DNA of 64,000 nucleotides, taken from contig NZ_JAPFDR010000001.1 of assembly GCF_026168755.1 (NCBI RefSeq), positions 62,001-126,000 on the forward strand. Direction: 5' to 3'. Source of the DNA: Clostridium sp. GTDB taxonomy: Bacteria > Bacillota > Clostridia > Clostridiales > Clostridiaceae. Shown here in pieces: positions 8,250 through 17,139 of the stretch. The translations under genes and the position numbers were made by a program. Within the stretch, counting starts at the first letter, position 1. The number at the start of each line of letters is the position of its first letter. The notes under the pieces were generated by a model. That model saw only the letters and a program-made list of their open reading frames with translations, was not told the DNA's origin and ran no database searches.

Positions 8250-9059
8250 TTGAGAATAGGAAATAAGGAATATAAGTTAGGTGAAAGAACTTATATAATG
8301 GGAATATTAAATGTAACACCAGATTCATTTTCAGATGGTGGAAAATTTAATGAAATAGAAGCTGCTGTAAGGCAAGCTAAAAAATTAGTGGAAGATGGAG
8401 CAGATATTATAGATGTTGGTGGAGAATCAACAAGACCAGGAGCAGAATATGTAACTGAGGAAGAGGAAATAAAAAGAGTAGTTCCAATAATTAAGGCTAT
8501 AAAAAAAGAATTAGATGTTACTATATCAATAGATACATATAAAAGCAAAACAGCAGAAGAAGCTATAAAAGCTGGAGCAGATATTATAAATGATATCTGG
8601 GGAGCTAAATATGATAAAAATATAGCTAAAGTAGCTGCAAAACATAATGTACCAATTATTTTAATGCATAATAGAGAAGATAAGCCTTATGAAAATTTAA
8701 TGGAAGATATAATAAATGACTTGCAAGAAAGTATTGATATTGCATTAGAGGCTGGAATAAAAAAAGAAAATATAATTTTAGATCCAGGTATAGGATTTGC
8801 TAAGACTTATGAAGAAAACCTAATGGTAATGAATAAATGTGAAGTTATAAGAGATATAGGTTATCCAGTGCTTTTAGGTACATCAAGAAAGTCCATGATT
8901 GGATTAACTTTAAATTTACCTGTTAATGAGAGAGTAGAGGGAACTCTTGCCACTACTGTTATTGGAATAATGAAAGGTATTGAATTTATCAGAGTTCATG
9001 ATGTTTTGGAAAATAAAAGAGTAGCTGTTATGACACATACTATAGTAAAAGAAAAGTAG
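8250..9059 (+). CDS. folP: Dihydropteroate synthase
   Basis: A 269-residue TIM-barrel enzyme that condenses p-aminobenzoate with hydroxymethyl-dihydropterin pyrophosphate, the sulfonamide target. The start is TTG at 8250 with AAAGGAGG upstream. Signature motifs are GILNVTPDSFSDGG (18-31) and DVGGESTRPGA near residue 56. Further along are DINDIWGA-type strand residues and the phosphate-binding LLGTSRKS near 210. Length is standard, and no insertion or substitution stands out in the pABA loops. Confidence 0.96.
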   Translation: MRIGNKEYKLGERTYIMGILNVTPDSFSDGGKFNEIEAAVRQAKKLVEDGADIIDVGGESTRPGAEYVTEEEEIKRVVPIIKAIKKELDVTISIDTYKSKTAEEAIKAGADIINDIWGAKYDKNIAKVAAKHNVPIILMHNREDKPYENLMEDIINDLQESIDIALEAGIKKENIILDPGIGFAKTYEENLMVMNKCEVIRDIGYPVLLGTSRKSMIGLTLNLPVNERVEGTLATTVIGIMKGIEFIRVHDVLENKRVAVMTHTIVKEK

Positions 9060-9067
9060 GTAATAAA

Positions 9068-9871
9068 ATGGATAAAATATATTTAAAGGATATTGAAATT
9101 TTTGCAAATCATGGTGTGTTTCAAGAAGAGAAAACACTAGGGCAAAAATTCATACTATCATTAGAATTATCATTAGATATTAAAGAAGCAGCAACAACTT
9201 GTGATTTAACTAAGTCTGTTCATTATGGTGAGTTATGTCATAAGGTTATAGATATTTTTCAGGAAGAATCATTAGATTTAATTGAAAGTGTTGTAAATAA
9301 GGTTGCTAACTTTATATTAGATAATTATTCAATGGTTAAGGCTGTTAAAGTTCTATTAAAAAAGCCATGGGCACCTATAGGAAGAAATTTAGATTATGCA
9401 GCAGTTGAAATTATAAGAGAAAGACATACTGCTTATATAGCCTTTGGAAGCAATATGGGAAATAGAGAAGAGAACTTTAAAAATGCAATAAAGAAAATTG
9501 AAGAAGTTAGAGGAATAAAAATTTCTAAAATTTCATCTTTTATAGTTACAGAACCATGGGGAAATGAGGATCAAGAAGAATTCTTAAATGGTGCAGTTGA
9601 AGTTGAAACATATTTAACACCTAGAGAACTTATGTCAGAGCTTCTTAGAATAGAGAATGAACTTGGAAGAGTTAGAGAAATAAAATGGGGGCCAAGAATA
9701 ATAGATTTAGATATTGTTTTATATGATGATATAGTAAGTAATGATGAATTTGTTATTTTACCACATCCGTTAATGCATCTAAGAGAGTTTGTGTTAAAGC
9801 CACTAAATGAAATAGCACCATATGCATTACATCCATTGAAAAATAAAAGAGTTTTTGAATTATTAGATTAA
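9068..9871 (+). CDS. folBK: Bifunctional dihydroneopterin aldolase / HPPK (FolB-FolK fusion)
   Basis: A 267-residue fusion. Residues 1-117 are dihydroneopterin aldolase (IFANHGVFQEEK at 11-22, KKPWAPI around 98-104 with the catalytic lysine). Residues 121-267 are 6-hydroxymethyl-dihydropterin pyrophosphokinase (AYIAFGSNMG at 122-131, then RIIDLDIVLYDD with the Mg-binding aspartates). Together they turn dihydroneopterin into the FolP substrate. Such fusions are known in Gram-positive bacteria. It is the last gene of the operon and is followed by a strong terminator. Confidence 0.95.
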   Translation: MDKIYLKDIEIFANHGVFQEEKTLGQKFILSLELSLDIKEAATTCDLTKSVHYGELCHKVIDIFQEESLDLIESVVNKVANFILDNYSMVKAVKVLLKKPWAPIGRNLDYAAVEIIRERHTAYIAFGSNMGNREENFKNAIKKIEEVRGIKISKISSFIVTEPWGNEDQEEFLNGAVEVETYLTPRELMSELLRIENELGRVREIKWGPRIIDLDIVLYDDIVSNDEFVILPHPLMHLREFVLKPLNEIAPYALHPLKNKRVFELLD

Positions 9872-9932
9872 AAAATAAGACATTCCAAATATCTATAATA
9901 TTTATAGGATATTTTGAGTGTCTTATTTTATT
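9872..9932. terminator. Bidirectional terminator between folBK and the lipoprotein gene
   Basis: A long hairpin: AAAATAAGACA (9872-9882) pairs with TGTCTTATTTT (9919-9929), with further pairing inside. Its A/T flanks suit termination from either side, between two converging genes. Confidence 0.8.
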
Positions 9933-9942
9933 AGCTATTAAA

Positions 9943-10434
9943 TTAGTTATTAGAATGAGCTTTATTAATTATATATACACAAAAAGAATAAATATTATTT
10001 CGTAGAGGAACATCGGTCATATTTATCATATCCTCTTCTAAATTCCCATCCCAAGGAAAAAGTGTTATAGAGTTTTTATCATAAACATTTATAACATATT
10101 TTGAGTTATCATTATCAAATTCAATTATAAGTTTATATTTAACTTTTTCATCTTCTAAATTTAGTTCACTTACATAGTTATCATTATTTAAAGATTCTAA
10201 GAAACAAGGTAAAATATCTTCATCTTCTTCTGAAACTTCATGATATTCATAAAAGTTAACATCAAAGACTTTAAGTGAATAGCTTTCATTATTTTTTATT
10301 TTTTCGTAAATTTCATTTGAGTAATAATAAAGATTAGGTTTAGTTCTAAGGTTTATGTATTTAGGGTTATTAAAAACACAGCCGGATAGAAGAGTAGTTA
10401 ATAATATTATATAAATAAACTTTAAGTATTTCAT
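9943..10434 (-). CDS. Putative lipoprotein (DUF4883-like)
   Basis: A 163-residue protein with a lipoprotein signal: basic start, hydrophobic stretch 5-17, and lipobox LSGC with C19 as the lipidation site. The mature part is acidic and rich in Y, N, D and E, as in surface proteins of this group. It resembles a clostridial family annotated DUF4883, of unknown function; that link is from memory. It stands alone on the minus strand, converging with the folate operon. The ribosome site AGGAGGATG precedes the ATG. Confidence 0.7.
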   Translation of the reverse strand: MKYLKFIYIILLTTLLSGCVFNNPKYINLRTKPNLYYYSNEIYEKIKNNESYSLKVFDVNFYEYHEVSEEDEDILPCFLESLNNDNYVSELNLEDEKVKYKLIIEFDNDNSKYVINVYDKNSITLFPWDGNLEEDMINMTDVPLRNNIYSFCVYIINKAHSNN

Positions 10435-10670
10435 TTCATCCTCCTACAAAATGATTATATAAATAATTATTCTGTAAAAGTATATTTTAGAACAAGACTA
10501 ATATATAAATAGTTTTTTATTGATTTATGTGGAAGTGAATTATTATGAAATTATATTAAAAGAATATATGATAAAAATATAGTTTATTTAAATATAAAAG
10601 TAACAATATGTAATAAAAAGAAAAAAATTATAATAGTATAATTTATAAGCAATATATAGGTAGGGTATTA

Positions 10671-11693
10671 ATGAAAATCATTGCAACTATTGGACCTAAT
10701 TCATCAAATAGAAAGGTTTTATCTGAATTAATTAATAATGGTGTAGATATTTTTAGGCTGAATTTTTCTCATTTTTACGAAAGTGAGTTTATAAAAGTAT
10801 TGAATGATTCCAGAAGTATAAAAAAAGATATAAGTATTATGGCAGATTTATGTGGGAGAAAAGTAAGAGTAGCTGAAAACTTAAAAAGTGTATTCAAAGT
10901 ATATATTAATGAGATAGTTTATTTTTGTAGTTCTGATGTATATTCTCTAATTGTTAATAATAATGATAAATCTAAAATTATTCCACTTAATATAAAGTCT
11001 GAGATTATAGAGAAAAATGATATTAAAAAAATAGCTATGAAAGATGGAACTATGAGTTTTGATATTATTGATAAGGATAAGATATTTTTAAAGGCAATAG
11101 CAAAAGATAATGTAGTAGTTAGGGCAGGAAAGGGATGTAATATTCCAGGAGCTGATTTAGGTGAAAATTCATTAAATGATAAGGATAAAGAAAATTTAAA
11201 ATGGGCAATTGATAATAATATAAATATAATTGGGCAATCTTATGTTGAAAGTTCTAAAGATATATTATGTGTAAGAGAATACATAAAAAAAATTAAAGGA
11301 AATGAAAATAATATTAAAATATTTTCAAAATTAGAAACTATAACAGGATTAAAAAATTATGAGGAGATAATGAATTGTAGTGATGGAGTTGTTATTGCAA
11401 GAGGCGATTTGGTGCCTGAATGTGGAATGAAGATTTCTGTGGAAGAAGAATTTGAACTACTGAAAAAATTAAGAAGTGAAAATTATAATAAAGAGATAAT
11501 AATAGCAACTCATGTGTTGGATAGTATGAAAAGTGGATTAAATAGCAATATAAGTGAAATAGAAAGTATATATACTTTTATAAATAGTGGGGCAACTGGT
11601 TTTCTATTAGCAGGGGAAACATCTATTGGAAAATATCCAGTACAAACAGCTAAATTATTAAATGAATTAATTAAAAGGTATAAAAAGTATTAA
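10671..11693 (+). CDS. Short pyruvate kinase-like protein (no C-terminal domain)
   Basis: A 340-residue protein related to the barrel and B domains of pyruvate kinase; the family is usually ~470-585 residues. Matching parts include R29-x-N-F-S-H, D59 with K64 and R66 (equivalent to DTKGPKIR), K220/E222 (SKLE), A-R-G-D246, T280 in IATHVLDSM (ATQMLDSM in the family) and SGATGFLLAGETSIGKYP near the end. Most catalytic positions are kept, but C61 replaces the usual lysine of DTKGP and H281 replaces the Q of ATQM. The whole C-terminal allosteric domain is absent. It could be a divergent, unregulated isozyme or a paralog with another job. Confidence 0.8.
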   Translation: MKIIATIGPNSSNRKVLSELINNGVDIFRLNFSHFYESEFIKVLNDSRSIKKDISIMADLCGRKVRVAENLKSVFKVYINEIVYFCSSDVYSLIVNNNDKSKIIPLNIKSEIIEKNDIKKIAMKDGTMSFDIIDKDKIFLKAIAKDNVVVRAGKGCNIPGADLGENSLNDKDKENLKWAIDNNINIIGQSYVESSKDILCVREYIKKIKGNENNIKIFSKLETITGLKNYEEIMNCSDGVVIARGDLVPECGMKISVEEEFELLKKLRSENYNKEIIIATHVLDSMKSGLNSNISEIESIYTFINSGATGFLLAGETSIGKYPVQTAKLLNELIKRYKKY

Positions 11694-11700
11694 CTGTTAA

Positions 11701-11752
11701 AGTATAGACAAACCATTTTATCATATGTATTATAAAATAGTACATCTATACT
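11701..11752. repeat. Inverted repeat in front of the permease gene
   Basis: AGTATAGA (11701-11708) and TCTATACT (11745-11752) are perfect 8-base inverted repeats 36 bases apart. The right arm ends one base before the AGGAGG ribosome site of the permease. Pairing in mRNA would bring structure close to that site. The role is a guess. Confidence 0.4.
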
Positions 11753-11766
11753 AAGGAGGCAGTTTA

Positions 11767-13227
11767 ATGAGTGAACAAGAGAAAAATTTGCGTTGGTACA
11801 ATTTAGCTATGATGGCTTTTGTATCAGTATGGGGATTTGGTAATGTTGTAAATAACTTTGCTAATCAAGGATTAACAGTTGTTGTATCATGGGTGCTTAT
11901 AATTGGATTATACTTTGTACCTTATGCATTAATGGTGGGGGAACTAGGATCTGTTTTTAAAGATAGTAAAGGTGGAGTAAGTTCTTGGATAAGAGGGACT
12001 TTTGGAACTACTTTAGCTTATTTTGCAGGATGGACATATTGGGTAGTTCATATACCATATTTAGCACAAAAACCACAAGCAGCTTTAATAGCATTAGGGT
12101 GGACTGTAAAGCAAGATGGTAACTTTATAAAGGGAATGGATCCATTAGTAGCTCAATTATTAACATTGGCAGTATTTTTATTCTTTTTATGGGTTGCATC
12201 AAGAGGTATAACATCTTTAAAGATGATAGGAACAATAGCAGGTACATCAGTATTTGTTATGTCTCTTTTATATGTTTTATTAATGTTAGCTGCACCATCA
12301 ATTAGAGGAATAGAATCAGCAACAGTAGATTTTAGTTTTAAAAATATGATGCCAAACTTTAATTTTTCATATTTTGCAACATTATCAATGTTAGTTTTTG
12401 CAGTTGGAGGAGCTGAAAAAATATCTCCATATGTAAATAATATGAAAAAGCCAAGTAAGGATTTTCCTAAGGGAATGATTACATTAGCTATAATGGTTGC
12501 AGTATCTGCATTACTTGGATCTATAGCAATGGCAATGATGTTTGACGCTAATAATATACCATCAGATTTAAAAATGAATGGTCAATATTATGCGTTCCAA
12601 ATGTTAGGTGAATATTATGGAGTTGGAAAATTATTTATAGTAGTTTATGCATTATCAAATTTATTAGCTCAAATATCTGCATTAGTCTTTTCTATAGATG
12701 CTCCGTTAAAAGTTCTTTTAGCAGATGGTGATAGAAGATTTATACCTACAGCATTAACTAAGACTAATAAATATGGTGCACCTATTAATGGATATATAAT
12801 GACAGCTATATTAGTTAGTATATTAATAATAGTTCCGGCACTTGGAATTGGAGATATGAATTCTTTATTTGATTGGTTACTTCAATTAAATTCTGTAGTT
12901 ATGCCAATGAGATATCTTTGGGTATTTTTAGCATTTATAGGACTTAAAAAAGCAGCTGATAAATATAAATCAGAGTACAAATTTGTAAAAAATGATAAAT
13001 TTGCTATGGGAATTGGAATATGGTGTTTCGCATTTACTGCATTTGCTTGTATAATGGGTATGTTCCCAAGTAGTGTTGAAACATTTTCTGGCTCTTGGTG
13101 GTTCCAAGTATCGTTAAATGTTATTACACCGTTTGTATTAATCGGATTAGGGTTTATACTACCTATGATAGCTAAAAAAACTAATAGAAATTCTGAAGAT
13201 GCTGTAAAATCAAAAAAAATTGTATAA
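11767..13227 (+). CDS. APC-superfamily amino acid permease
   Basis: A 486-residue membrane protein with about 12 hydrophobic segments. The first segment carries a WGFGNVVNNF-type unwound helix motif, and GGVSSWIR near residue 75 plus the helix 6 AVGGAEKISPY near 213 are typical of APC transporters in the YjeM/glutamate-GABA antiporter-like branch. The C-terminus is a short basic cytoplasmic tail. AAGGAGG precedes the ATG. A glutaminase lies a few genes on, but there is no operon link. Amino acid/cation exchange is likely; the substrate cannot be read from the sequence. Confidence 0.85.
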   Translation: MSEQEKNLRWYNLAMMAFVSVWGFGNVVNNFANQGLTVVVSWVLIIGLYFVPYALMVGELGSVFKDSKGGVSSWIRGTFGTTLAYFAGWTYWVVHIPYLAQKPQAALIALGWTVKQDGNFIKGMDPLVAQLLTLAVFLFFLWVASRGITSLKMIGTIAGTSVFVMSLLYVLLMLAAPSIRGIESATVDFSFKNMMPNFNFSYFATLSMLVFAVGGAEKISPYVNNMKKPSKDFPKGMITLAIMVAVSALLGSIAMAMMFDANNIPSDLKMNGQYYAFQMLGEYYGVGKLFIVVYALSNLLAQISALVFSIDAPLKVLLADGDRRFIPTALTKTNKYGAPINGYIMTAILVSILIIVPALGIGDMNSLFDWLLQLNSVVMPMRYLWVFLAFIGLKKAADKYKSEYKFVKNDKFAMGIGIWCFAFTAFACIMGMFPSSVETFSGSWWFQVSLNVITPFVLIGLGFILPMIAKKTNRNSEDAVKSKKIV

Positions 13228-13384
13228 ATTTATAGCAAAACAAGTAAAAGTTATTAACAAAAGCTAAAAAGAGTATTAATAACCTTTTAACAAAATAATT
13301 AATAACTTATATTGCAAAAGTAATAAATAGATAGTATAATGAAAACATAAGTTAAATATTATAGTGTAAATGAGGTTGAGTTAA

Positions 13385-13654
13385 ATGAATAATTTAAAAT
13401 CTATATTATGGACGATAGTAGGAATATTAATTTTCATTGGGATAATTAGATTTTTTATATACCTTTTACCTTTTATTATAGTAATAGGACTAGTATCTTA
13501 TATAATATTTAAAGGTAAAATGGCTTTTGCAAAGAAAAAATATAATAATGAAACATATAATTCTTATAATCAAAATCAAAATGTTTATGAAAAAAGTAGT
13601 ATAGATGATAGCAATGGAGAAGTAATTGATGTAGATTATAAAGAAGTAGATTAA
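13385..13654 (+). CDS. Small membrane protein of unknown function
   Basis: An 89-residue protein with two closely spaced hydrophobic segments (about 7-25 and 26-43), a basic loop (KGKMAFAKKK) and a polar Asn/Tyr-rich tail ending GEVIDVDYKEVD. The acidic VIDVDYKEV ending recurs in small clostridial membrane proteins as I recall them, but I know no function. The start ATG at 13385 follows a modest GAGGTTGAG site. It is monocistronic and ends before a clear terminator. Confidence 0.7.
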   Translation: MNNLKSILWTIVGILIFIGIIRFFIYLLPFIIVIGLVSYIIFKGKMAFAKKKYNNETYNSYNQNQNVYEKSSIDDSNGEVIDVDYKEVD

Positions 13655-13761
13655 TAATATTTAAGAATGTTATTAAAATGATGTTAACTTTATATTTATG
13701 CTAAAAAGTTAAATAAGATAATAATAGTGATAAACTAGAATACAATAAAATATAAAAATAA

Positions 13762-13796
13762 AAAAATTCAGTAATTATAGTTACTGAATTTTTTTC
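13762..13796 (+). terminator. Intrinsic terminator
   Basis: AAATTCAGTAA (13764-13774) pairs with TTACTGAATTT (13781-13791), followed by T residues. It lies about 110 bases after the small membrane protein gene. Confidence 0.85.
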
Positions 13797-13938
13797 TATA
13801 ATTAATACTTAAAATAAGATTGTTTTATGAAAAATGCAAGGGTAAATGTTATTAATTCATAAATTCTTATAAAACTTCATTTGAATACAGAATAATTAGA
13901 TAAAAATGCAGGAAATGAAATTTAATCTATCAAAAAAC

Positions 13939-13967
13939 TTTAACTTTGTAGGAAAATATGGTATAAT
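13939..13967 (+). promoter_or_regulatory. Extended -10 SigA promoter of icd
   Basis: TTTAAC (13939-13944), a 17-base spacer and TATAAT (13962-13967) preceded by TGG make a good extended -10 promoter 41 bases before the icd ATG. Confidence 0.65.
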
Positions 13968-14008
13968 TGTTAATTATATAAATAAATACTAATAAGGGGG
14001 CTATACTT

Positions 14009-15208
14009 ATGGAAAAAATTAAAATGACAACTCCATTAGTTGAAATGAATGGAGATGAAATGACTAGAGTTATTTGGGATATGATAAAAGAGGAATTATT
14101 AAATCCTTTTATTGAATTAAAAACTGAATATTATGATTTGGGGATAGAATATAGAAATGAGACTTATGATAAGGTAACAGTTGAAGCAGCAGAAGCTATA
14201 AAGAAGTATGGAGTAGGAGTAAAATGTGCTACTATAACTCCAAATGCAGATAGAATAAAAGAATATAATTTAAAAGAAATGTGGAAAAGCCCTAATGGGA
14301 TTATAAGAGCAATTTTAGATGGAACAGTTTTTAGGGCTCCAATCACAGTTAGTTCAATAAAACCTTTTGTTAGAACATGGGAATCGCCAATTACAATAGC
14401 TAGACATGCTTATGGTGATATTTATAAAAATGTTGAAATGAAAATTGAAGGAAAAGGAAAAGCTGAATTAGTTTTTACTGATGAAGAGGGAAAAGAAAGC
14501 AGAGAAACTATTCATGAGTTTAAGGGTAGTGGAGTAGTAATGGGAATGCACAATACTAATAAATCTATATCTAGTTTTGCTAGAAGTTGTTTTAATTTTG
14601 CATTAGACACAAAGCAAGATATATGGTTTGCATCTAAAGATACTATTTCTAAGAAATATGATCATACTTTTAAAGATATTTTTAATGAAATATTTGAGGA
14701 AGAATATAAAGAAAAATTCAAAGAAGCTAATATTGAATATTTTTATACATTAATTGATGATGCAGTTGCAAGAGTTATTAAATCTAAAGGTGGATTTATT
14801 TGGGCTTGTAAAAATTATGATGGAGATGTTATGAGTGATATGGTTGCAACATCATTTGGATCTCTTGCAATGATGACATCTGTTTTAGTATCACCTGAAG
14901 GATATTATGAATATGAAGCAGCCCATGGAACAGTACAAAGACATTATTATAAACACTTAAAAGGTGAAGAAACTTCGACTAATTCAATGGCAACTATTTT
15001 TGCATGGACAGGTGCATTAAGAAAAAGAGGAGAATTAGATGAAAATGATGAATTAGTTGCTTTTGCAGATAAGTTAGAGAAAGCTTCATTACAAACAATT
15101 GAAGATGGAGTAATGACTAAAGACTTAGCAATGTTTACTGATTTAAAAGAAGTTGAAACTGTTAACACATATGAATTTATTAAAAAAATAAGAAATAGAT
15201 TACAATAA
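14009..15208 (+). CDS. icd: NADP-dependent isocitrate dehydrogenase (eukaryote-like dimer type)
   Basis: A 399-residue enzyme that converts isocitrate to 2-oxoglutarate and CO2 with NADP. The N-terminus [15 protein letters not shown] and the [18 protein letters not shown]-like and FRAPI segments belong to type II (homodimeric, eukaryote-like) isocitrate dehydrogenases rather than the E. coli type. [12 protein letters not shown] near residue 308 carries the NADP-binding part. No other TCA gene is adjacent, as expected for an anaerobe that uses it to make 2-oxoglutarate for glutamate. An AAGGGGG ribosome site precedes the ATG. A very strong hairpin follows 10 bases after the stop. Confidence 0.96.
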   Translation: MEKIKMTTPLVEMNGDEMTRVIWDMIKEELLNPFIELKTEYYDLGIEYRNETYDKVTVEAAEAIKKYGVGVKCATITPNADRIKEYNLKEMWKSPNGIIRAILDGTVFRAPITVSSIKPFVRTWESPITIARHAYGDIYKNVEMKIEGKGKAELVFTDEEGKESRETIHEFKGSGVVMGMHNTNKSISSFARSCFNFALDTKQDIWFASKDTISKKYDHTFKDIFNEIFEEEYKEKFKEANIEYFYTLIDDAVARVIKSKGGFIWACKNYDGDVMSDMVATSFGSLAMMTSVLVSPEGYYEYEAAHGTVQRHYYKHLKGEETSTNSMATIFAWTGALRKRGELDENDELVAFADKLEKASLQTIEDGVMTKDLAMFTDLKEVETVNTYEFIKKIRNRLQ

Positions 15209-15218
15209 AATACAGAAA

Positions 15219-15275
15219 ATGGTTGTGCCTCCGGGGTTAATCCAATATTTGGATTAACCCCGGAGGCACAACCAT
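15219..15275. repeat. Perfect 27-bp inverted repeat with 3-base loop
   Basis: The arms at 15219-15245 and 15249-15275 are exact reverse complements around TAT. The arms contain GTGCCTCCGGGG and its complement, far more G+C-rich than the surroundings. There is no T run on either side, so it is not a standard intrinsic terminator, although it would still block 3' exonucleases on icd mRNA. It may be a small mobile palindrome or a protein-binding site. Confidence 0.9.
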
Positions 15276-15354
15276 ATATTGGATTAATATTCAAAGCATA
15301 ATTTGTTATGTAAAGCATAAAATAAGCGTAAAAGTAGCAAAGGAGGGAAGATGA

Positions 15355-15531
15355 ATGTCACATAAAAATAATAAAAATTCAAAGGATAATAAAAAGTCAG
15401 GTCAAAAGACTAAGGCTGAACTACAAAAAATGAGAGTAGAAACTGCCAATGAAGTTGGATACTCTAAGGAATCAAGAAAATTAGGTAAAGACCAACCAAG
15501 ACCGGATAGTGCTCAAAAGATAGGTCAATAA
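15355..15531 (+). CDS. Small SASP-like protein
   Basis: A 58-residue, very hydrophilic and basic protein. The start is the ATG at 15355, seven bases after AAGGAGGG; an ATG at 15351 leads at once to a stop. The central segment LQKMRVETANEVGYS resembles the spore protease (GPR) cleavage site of alpha/beta-type small acid-soluble spore proteins (E-I-A-x-E-F-G-V). The second conserved SASP half (GSVGGEITKRLV) is missing and a K/Q/P-rich tail takes its place. It could be a minor spore protein or an unrelated small protein. The coding call is good, the family call tentative. Confidence 0.55.
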   Translation: MSHKNNKNSKDNKKSGQKTKAELQKMRVETANEVGYSKESRKLGKDQPRPDSAQKIGQ

Positions 15532-15591
15532 TATGGTAATTAAATTTTGGTAATGATAATTTAAACTTTAAAAATACATAATTAATAGCAA

Positions 15592-15627
15592 AAAGGAGTG
15601 TTTACTAAGAAACACTCCTTTGGTTTA
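15592..15627. terminator. Bidirectional terminator between the SASP-like and M29 genes
   Basis: AAAGGAGTGTTT (15592-15603) pairs perfectly with AAACACTCCTTT (15610-15621). The T run is better on the minus strand, so it mainly serves the aminopeptidase gene. Confidence 0.8.
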
Positions 15628-15686
15628 ATATATTAAATTGTGGATTTAATATAAAAATTATATAAAAGTCTAGTTAGTTTTTGTTT

Positions 15687-16916
15687 TTAAAATGCCCAAT
15701 TTCCATTAGAGAATATTTGAACAGTTTCTCCATTTTTGTTAACTCCAGTGATTTCAAGATCACTAGTTCCAATCATAAAGTCAACATGAATAACTGAGTT
15801 GTTAACACCGATTTTTTCTAGTTCTTCTTCAGAATATTTATCTGCATCTTTTACACAAGACTCATAAGCTCTACCAAAGGCTAAGTGACAAGCTGCATTT
15901 TCATCAAATAATGTGTTAAAGAATATTAACTTTGAATTAGAAATAGGTGAGTCATAAGGAACAAAAGCAACTTCCCCTAGATATTTAGCACCTTCATCAC
16001 TATCAAGCATTTGCTTTAATACATCATAACCAGTTTCAGCAGTAAAATCTACAGCTTTACCGTCTTTAAAAGTAATAGAGAAGTTATCTATTAAATTTCC
16101 ACCATAGCTTAATGGCTTAGAAGAGTAAACTACACCATTAACTCCTGTTTTCTTAGGTAAAGTAAACACTTCTTCAGTTGGAATATTTGCATTAAAAGGT
16201 ATTCCTTTAACGTCACTTTCAGAACCACCAGCCCAAATATGACCTTCTGGAAGCTCAATGTTTAAATTAGTTCCGTTTGAAGACTTCAAATGTACACTTT
16301 TAAAATTATTATCATTCATAAATTTAATTTTTTCTTCTAAGTAAGCATTATGTTTTTCCCAAGCGGTTACTGGATTTTCAGTATCAACTCTTACTGTTTT
16401 AAATATAACATTCCATAAAGATTCCATAGCCTTTTCATCACTTACATTAGGGAATACTTTTTTAGCCCATGAAAGTGTAGGAACTGATAACACGCACCAA
16501 CGACATTTATTAGACATAGAGTTATCATAATATTCTTTTAAAGCTGTAGTTCTAGCTTTTTGAGATGTGCCTATTTTATCAACTGAAACACCTTTTAATC
16601 CATCAGGATCACTTGCGGCTATTGAAATAAAACAAGCGCCTTGTCTAGCATAATAATTATATCCTTCAGCCATCCAAGCAGGATAATCAGCGATAGTTTC
16701 TAAAGAACTATTTTCTAATTTTATTTTAGTTAGTTGTTGATCACCATAATGTACAACTACATCTTTAGCACCAGCTTTGTAAGCTTCTTCTGCAATAAGT
16801 CTAGCAAATTCTGCAGTTTCAATTGGTGAAGTAATAACTAATATATTATCTTTTTGAATATTAACACCTGTGTTAACAGCTAATTCAGCATATTTTTGTA
16901 ATAAATTTTTATCCAT
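15687..16916 (-). CDS. M29 family metallo-aminopeptidase (AmpS/PepS type)
   Basis: A 409-residue cytosolic aminopeptidase of family M29 (thermophilic aminopeptidase T, AmpS, PepS). The N-terminal domain with LAVNTGVNIQKDNILVI and the C-terminal metal region are typical. The latter includes GEVAFVPYDSPIS near residue 315, HLAFGRAY near 345 and the closing HVDFMIGTSDLEITG near 378, where H and D are metal ligands. Length is normal. AAGGAGGACTTTC-type spacing precedes the ATG on the minus strand. It stands alone and is the second aminopeptidase of the window. Confidence 0.95.
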   Translation of the reverse strand: MDKNLLQKYAELAVNTGVNIQKDNILVITSPIETAEFARLIAEEAYKAGAKDVVVHYGDQQLTKIKLENSSLETIADYPAWMAEGYNYYARQGACFISIAASDPDGLKGVSVDKIGTSQKARTTALKEYYDNSMSNKCRWCVLSVPTLSWAKKVFPNVSDEKAMESLWNVIFKTVRVDTENPVTAWEKHNAYLEEKIKFMNDNNFKSVHLKSSNGTNLNIELPEGHIWAGGSESDVKGIPFNANIPTEEVFTLPKKTGVNGVVYSSKPLSYGGNLIDNFSITFKDGKAVDFTAETGYDVLKQMLDSDEGAKYLGEVAFVPYDSPISNSKLIFFNTLFDENAACHLAFGRAYESCVKDADKYSEEELEKIGVNNSVIHVDFMIGTSDLEITGVNKNGETVQIFSNGNWAF

Positions 16917-17139
16917 AGAAAGTCCTCCTATATTATTAATTATAGTAAATTATACCACATAATTAGATGAATTAAATAAGTTTAATGTATACTTTAATTG
17001 TTTGTATTAATTATGTTATTTATTATTTTTTATAAAAAGGTTATAATTTATGTTTTTAATAAGGTAATAAACTTGTAAGAAAGTACAAAAATAACTATAA
17101 TTATTACTAAATATACAATATGAAAAGGAAGAAAAACAA

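Larger units (their letters stand above)
13655..14008. other. Intergenic region before icd
   Basis: This 354-base gap contains a terminator (13762-13796) and the icd promoter (13939-13967), listed separately. The remainder is A/T-rich with no supported gene. Confidence 0.6.

Noticed and set aside
15219..15275. icd hairpin as a standard intrinsic terminator
   Set aside because: The stem is much longer than usual and no T run follows on either strand; kept as a repeat instead.
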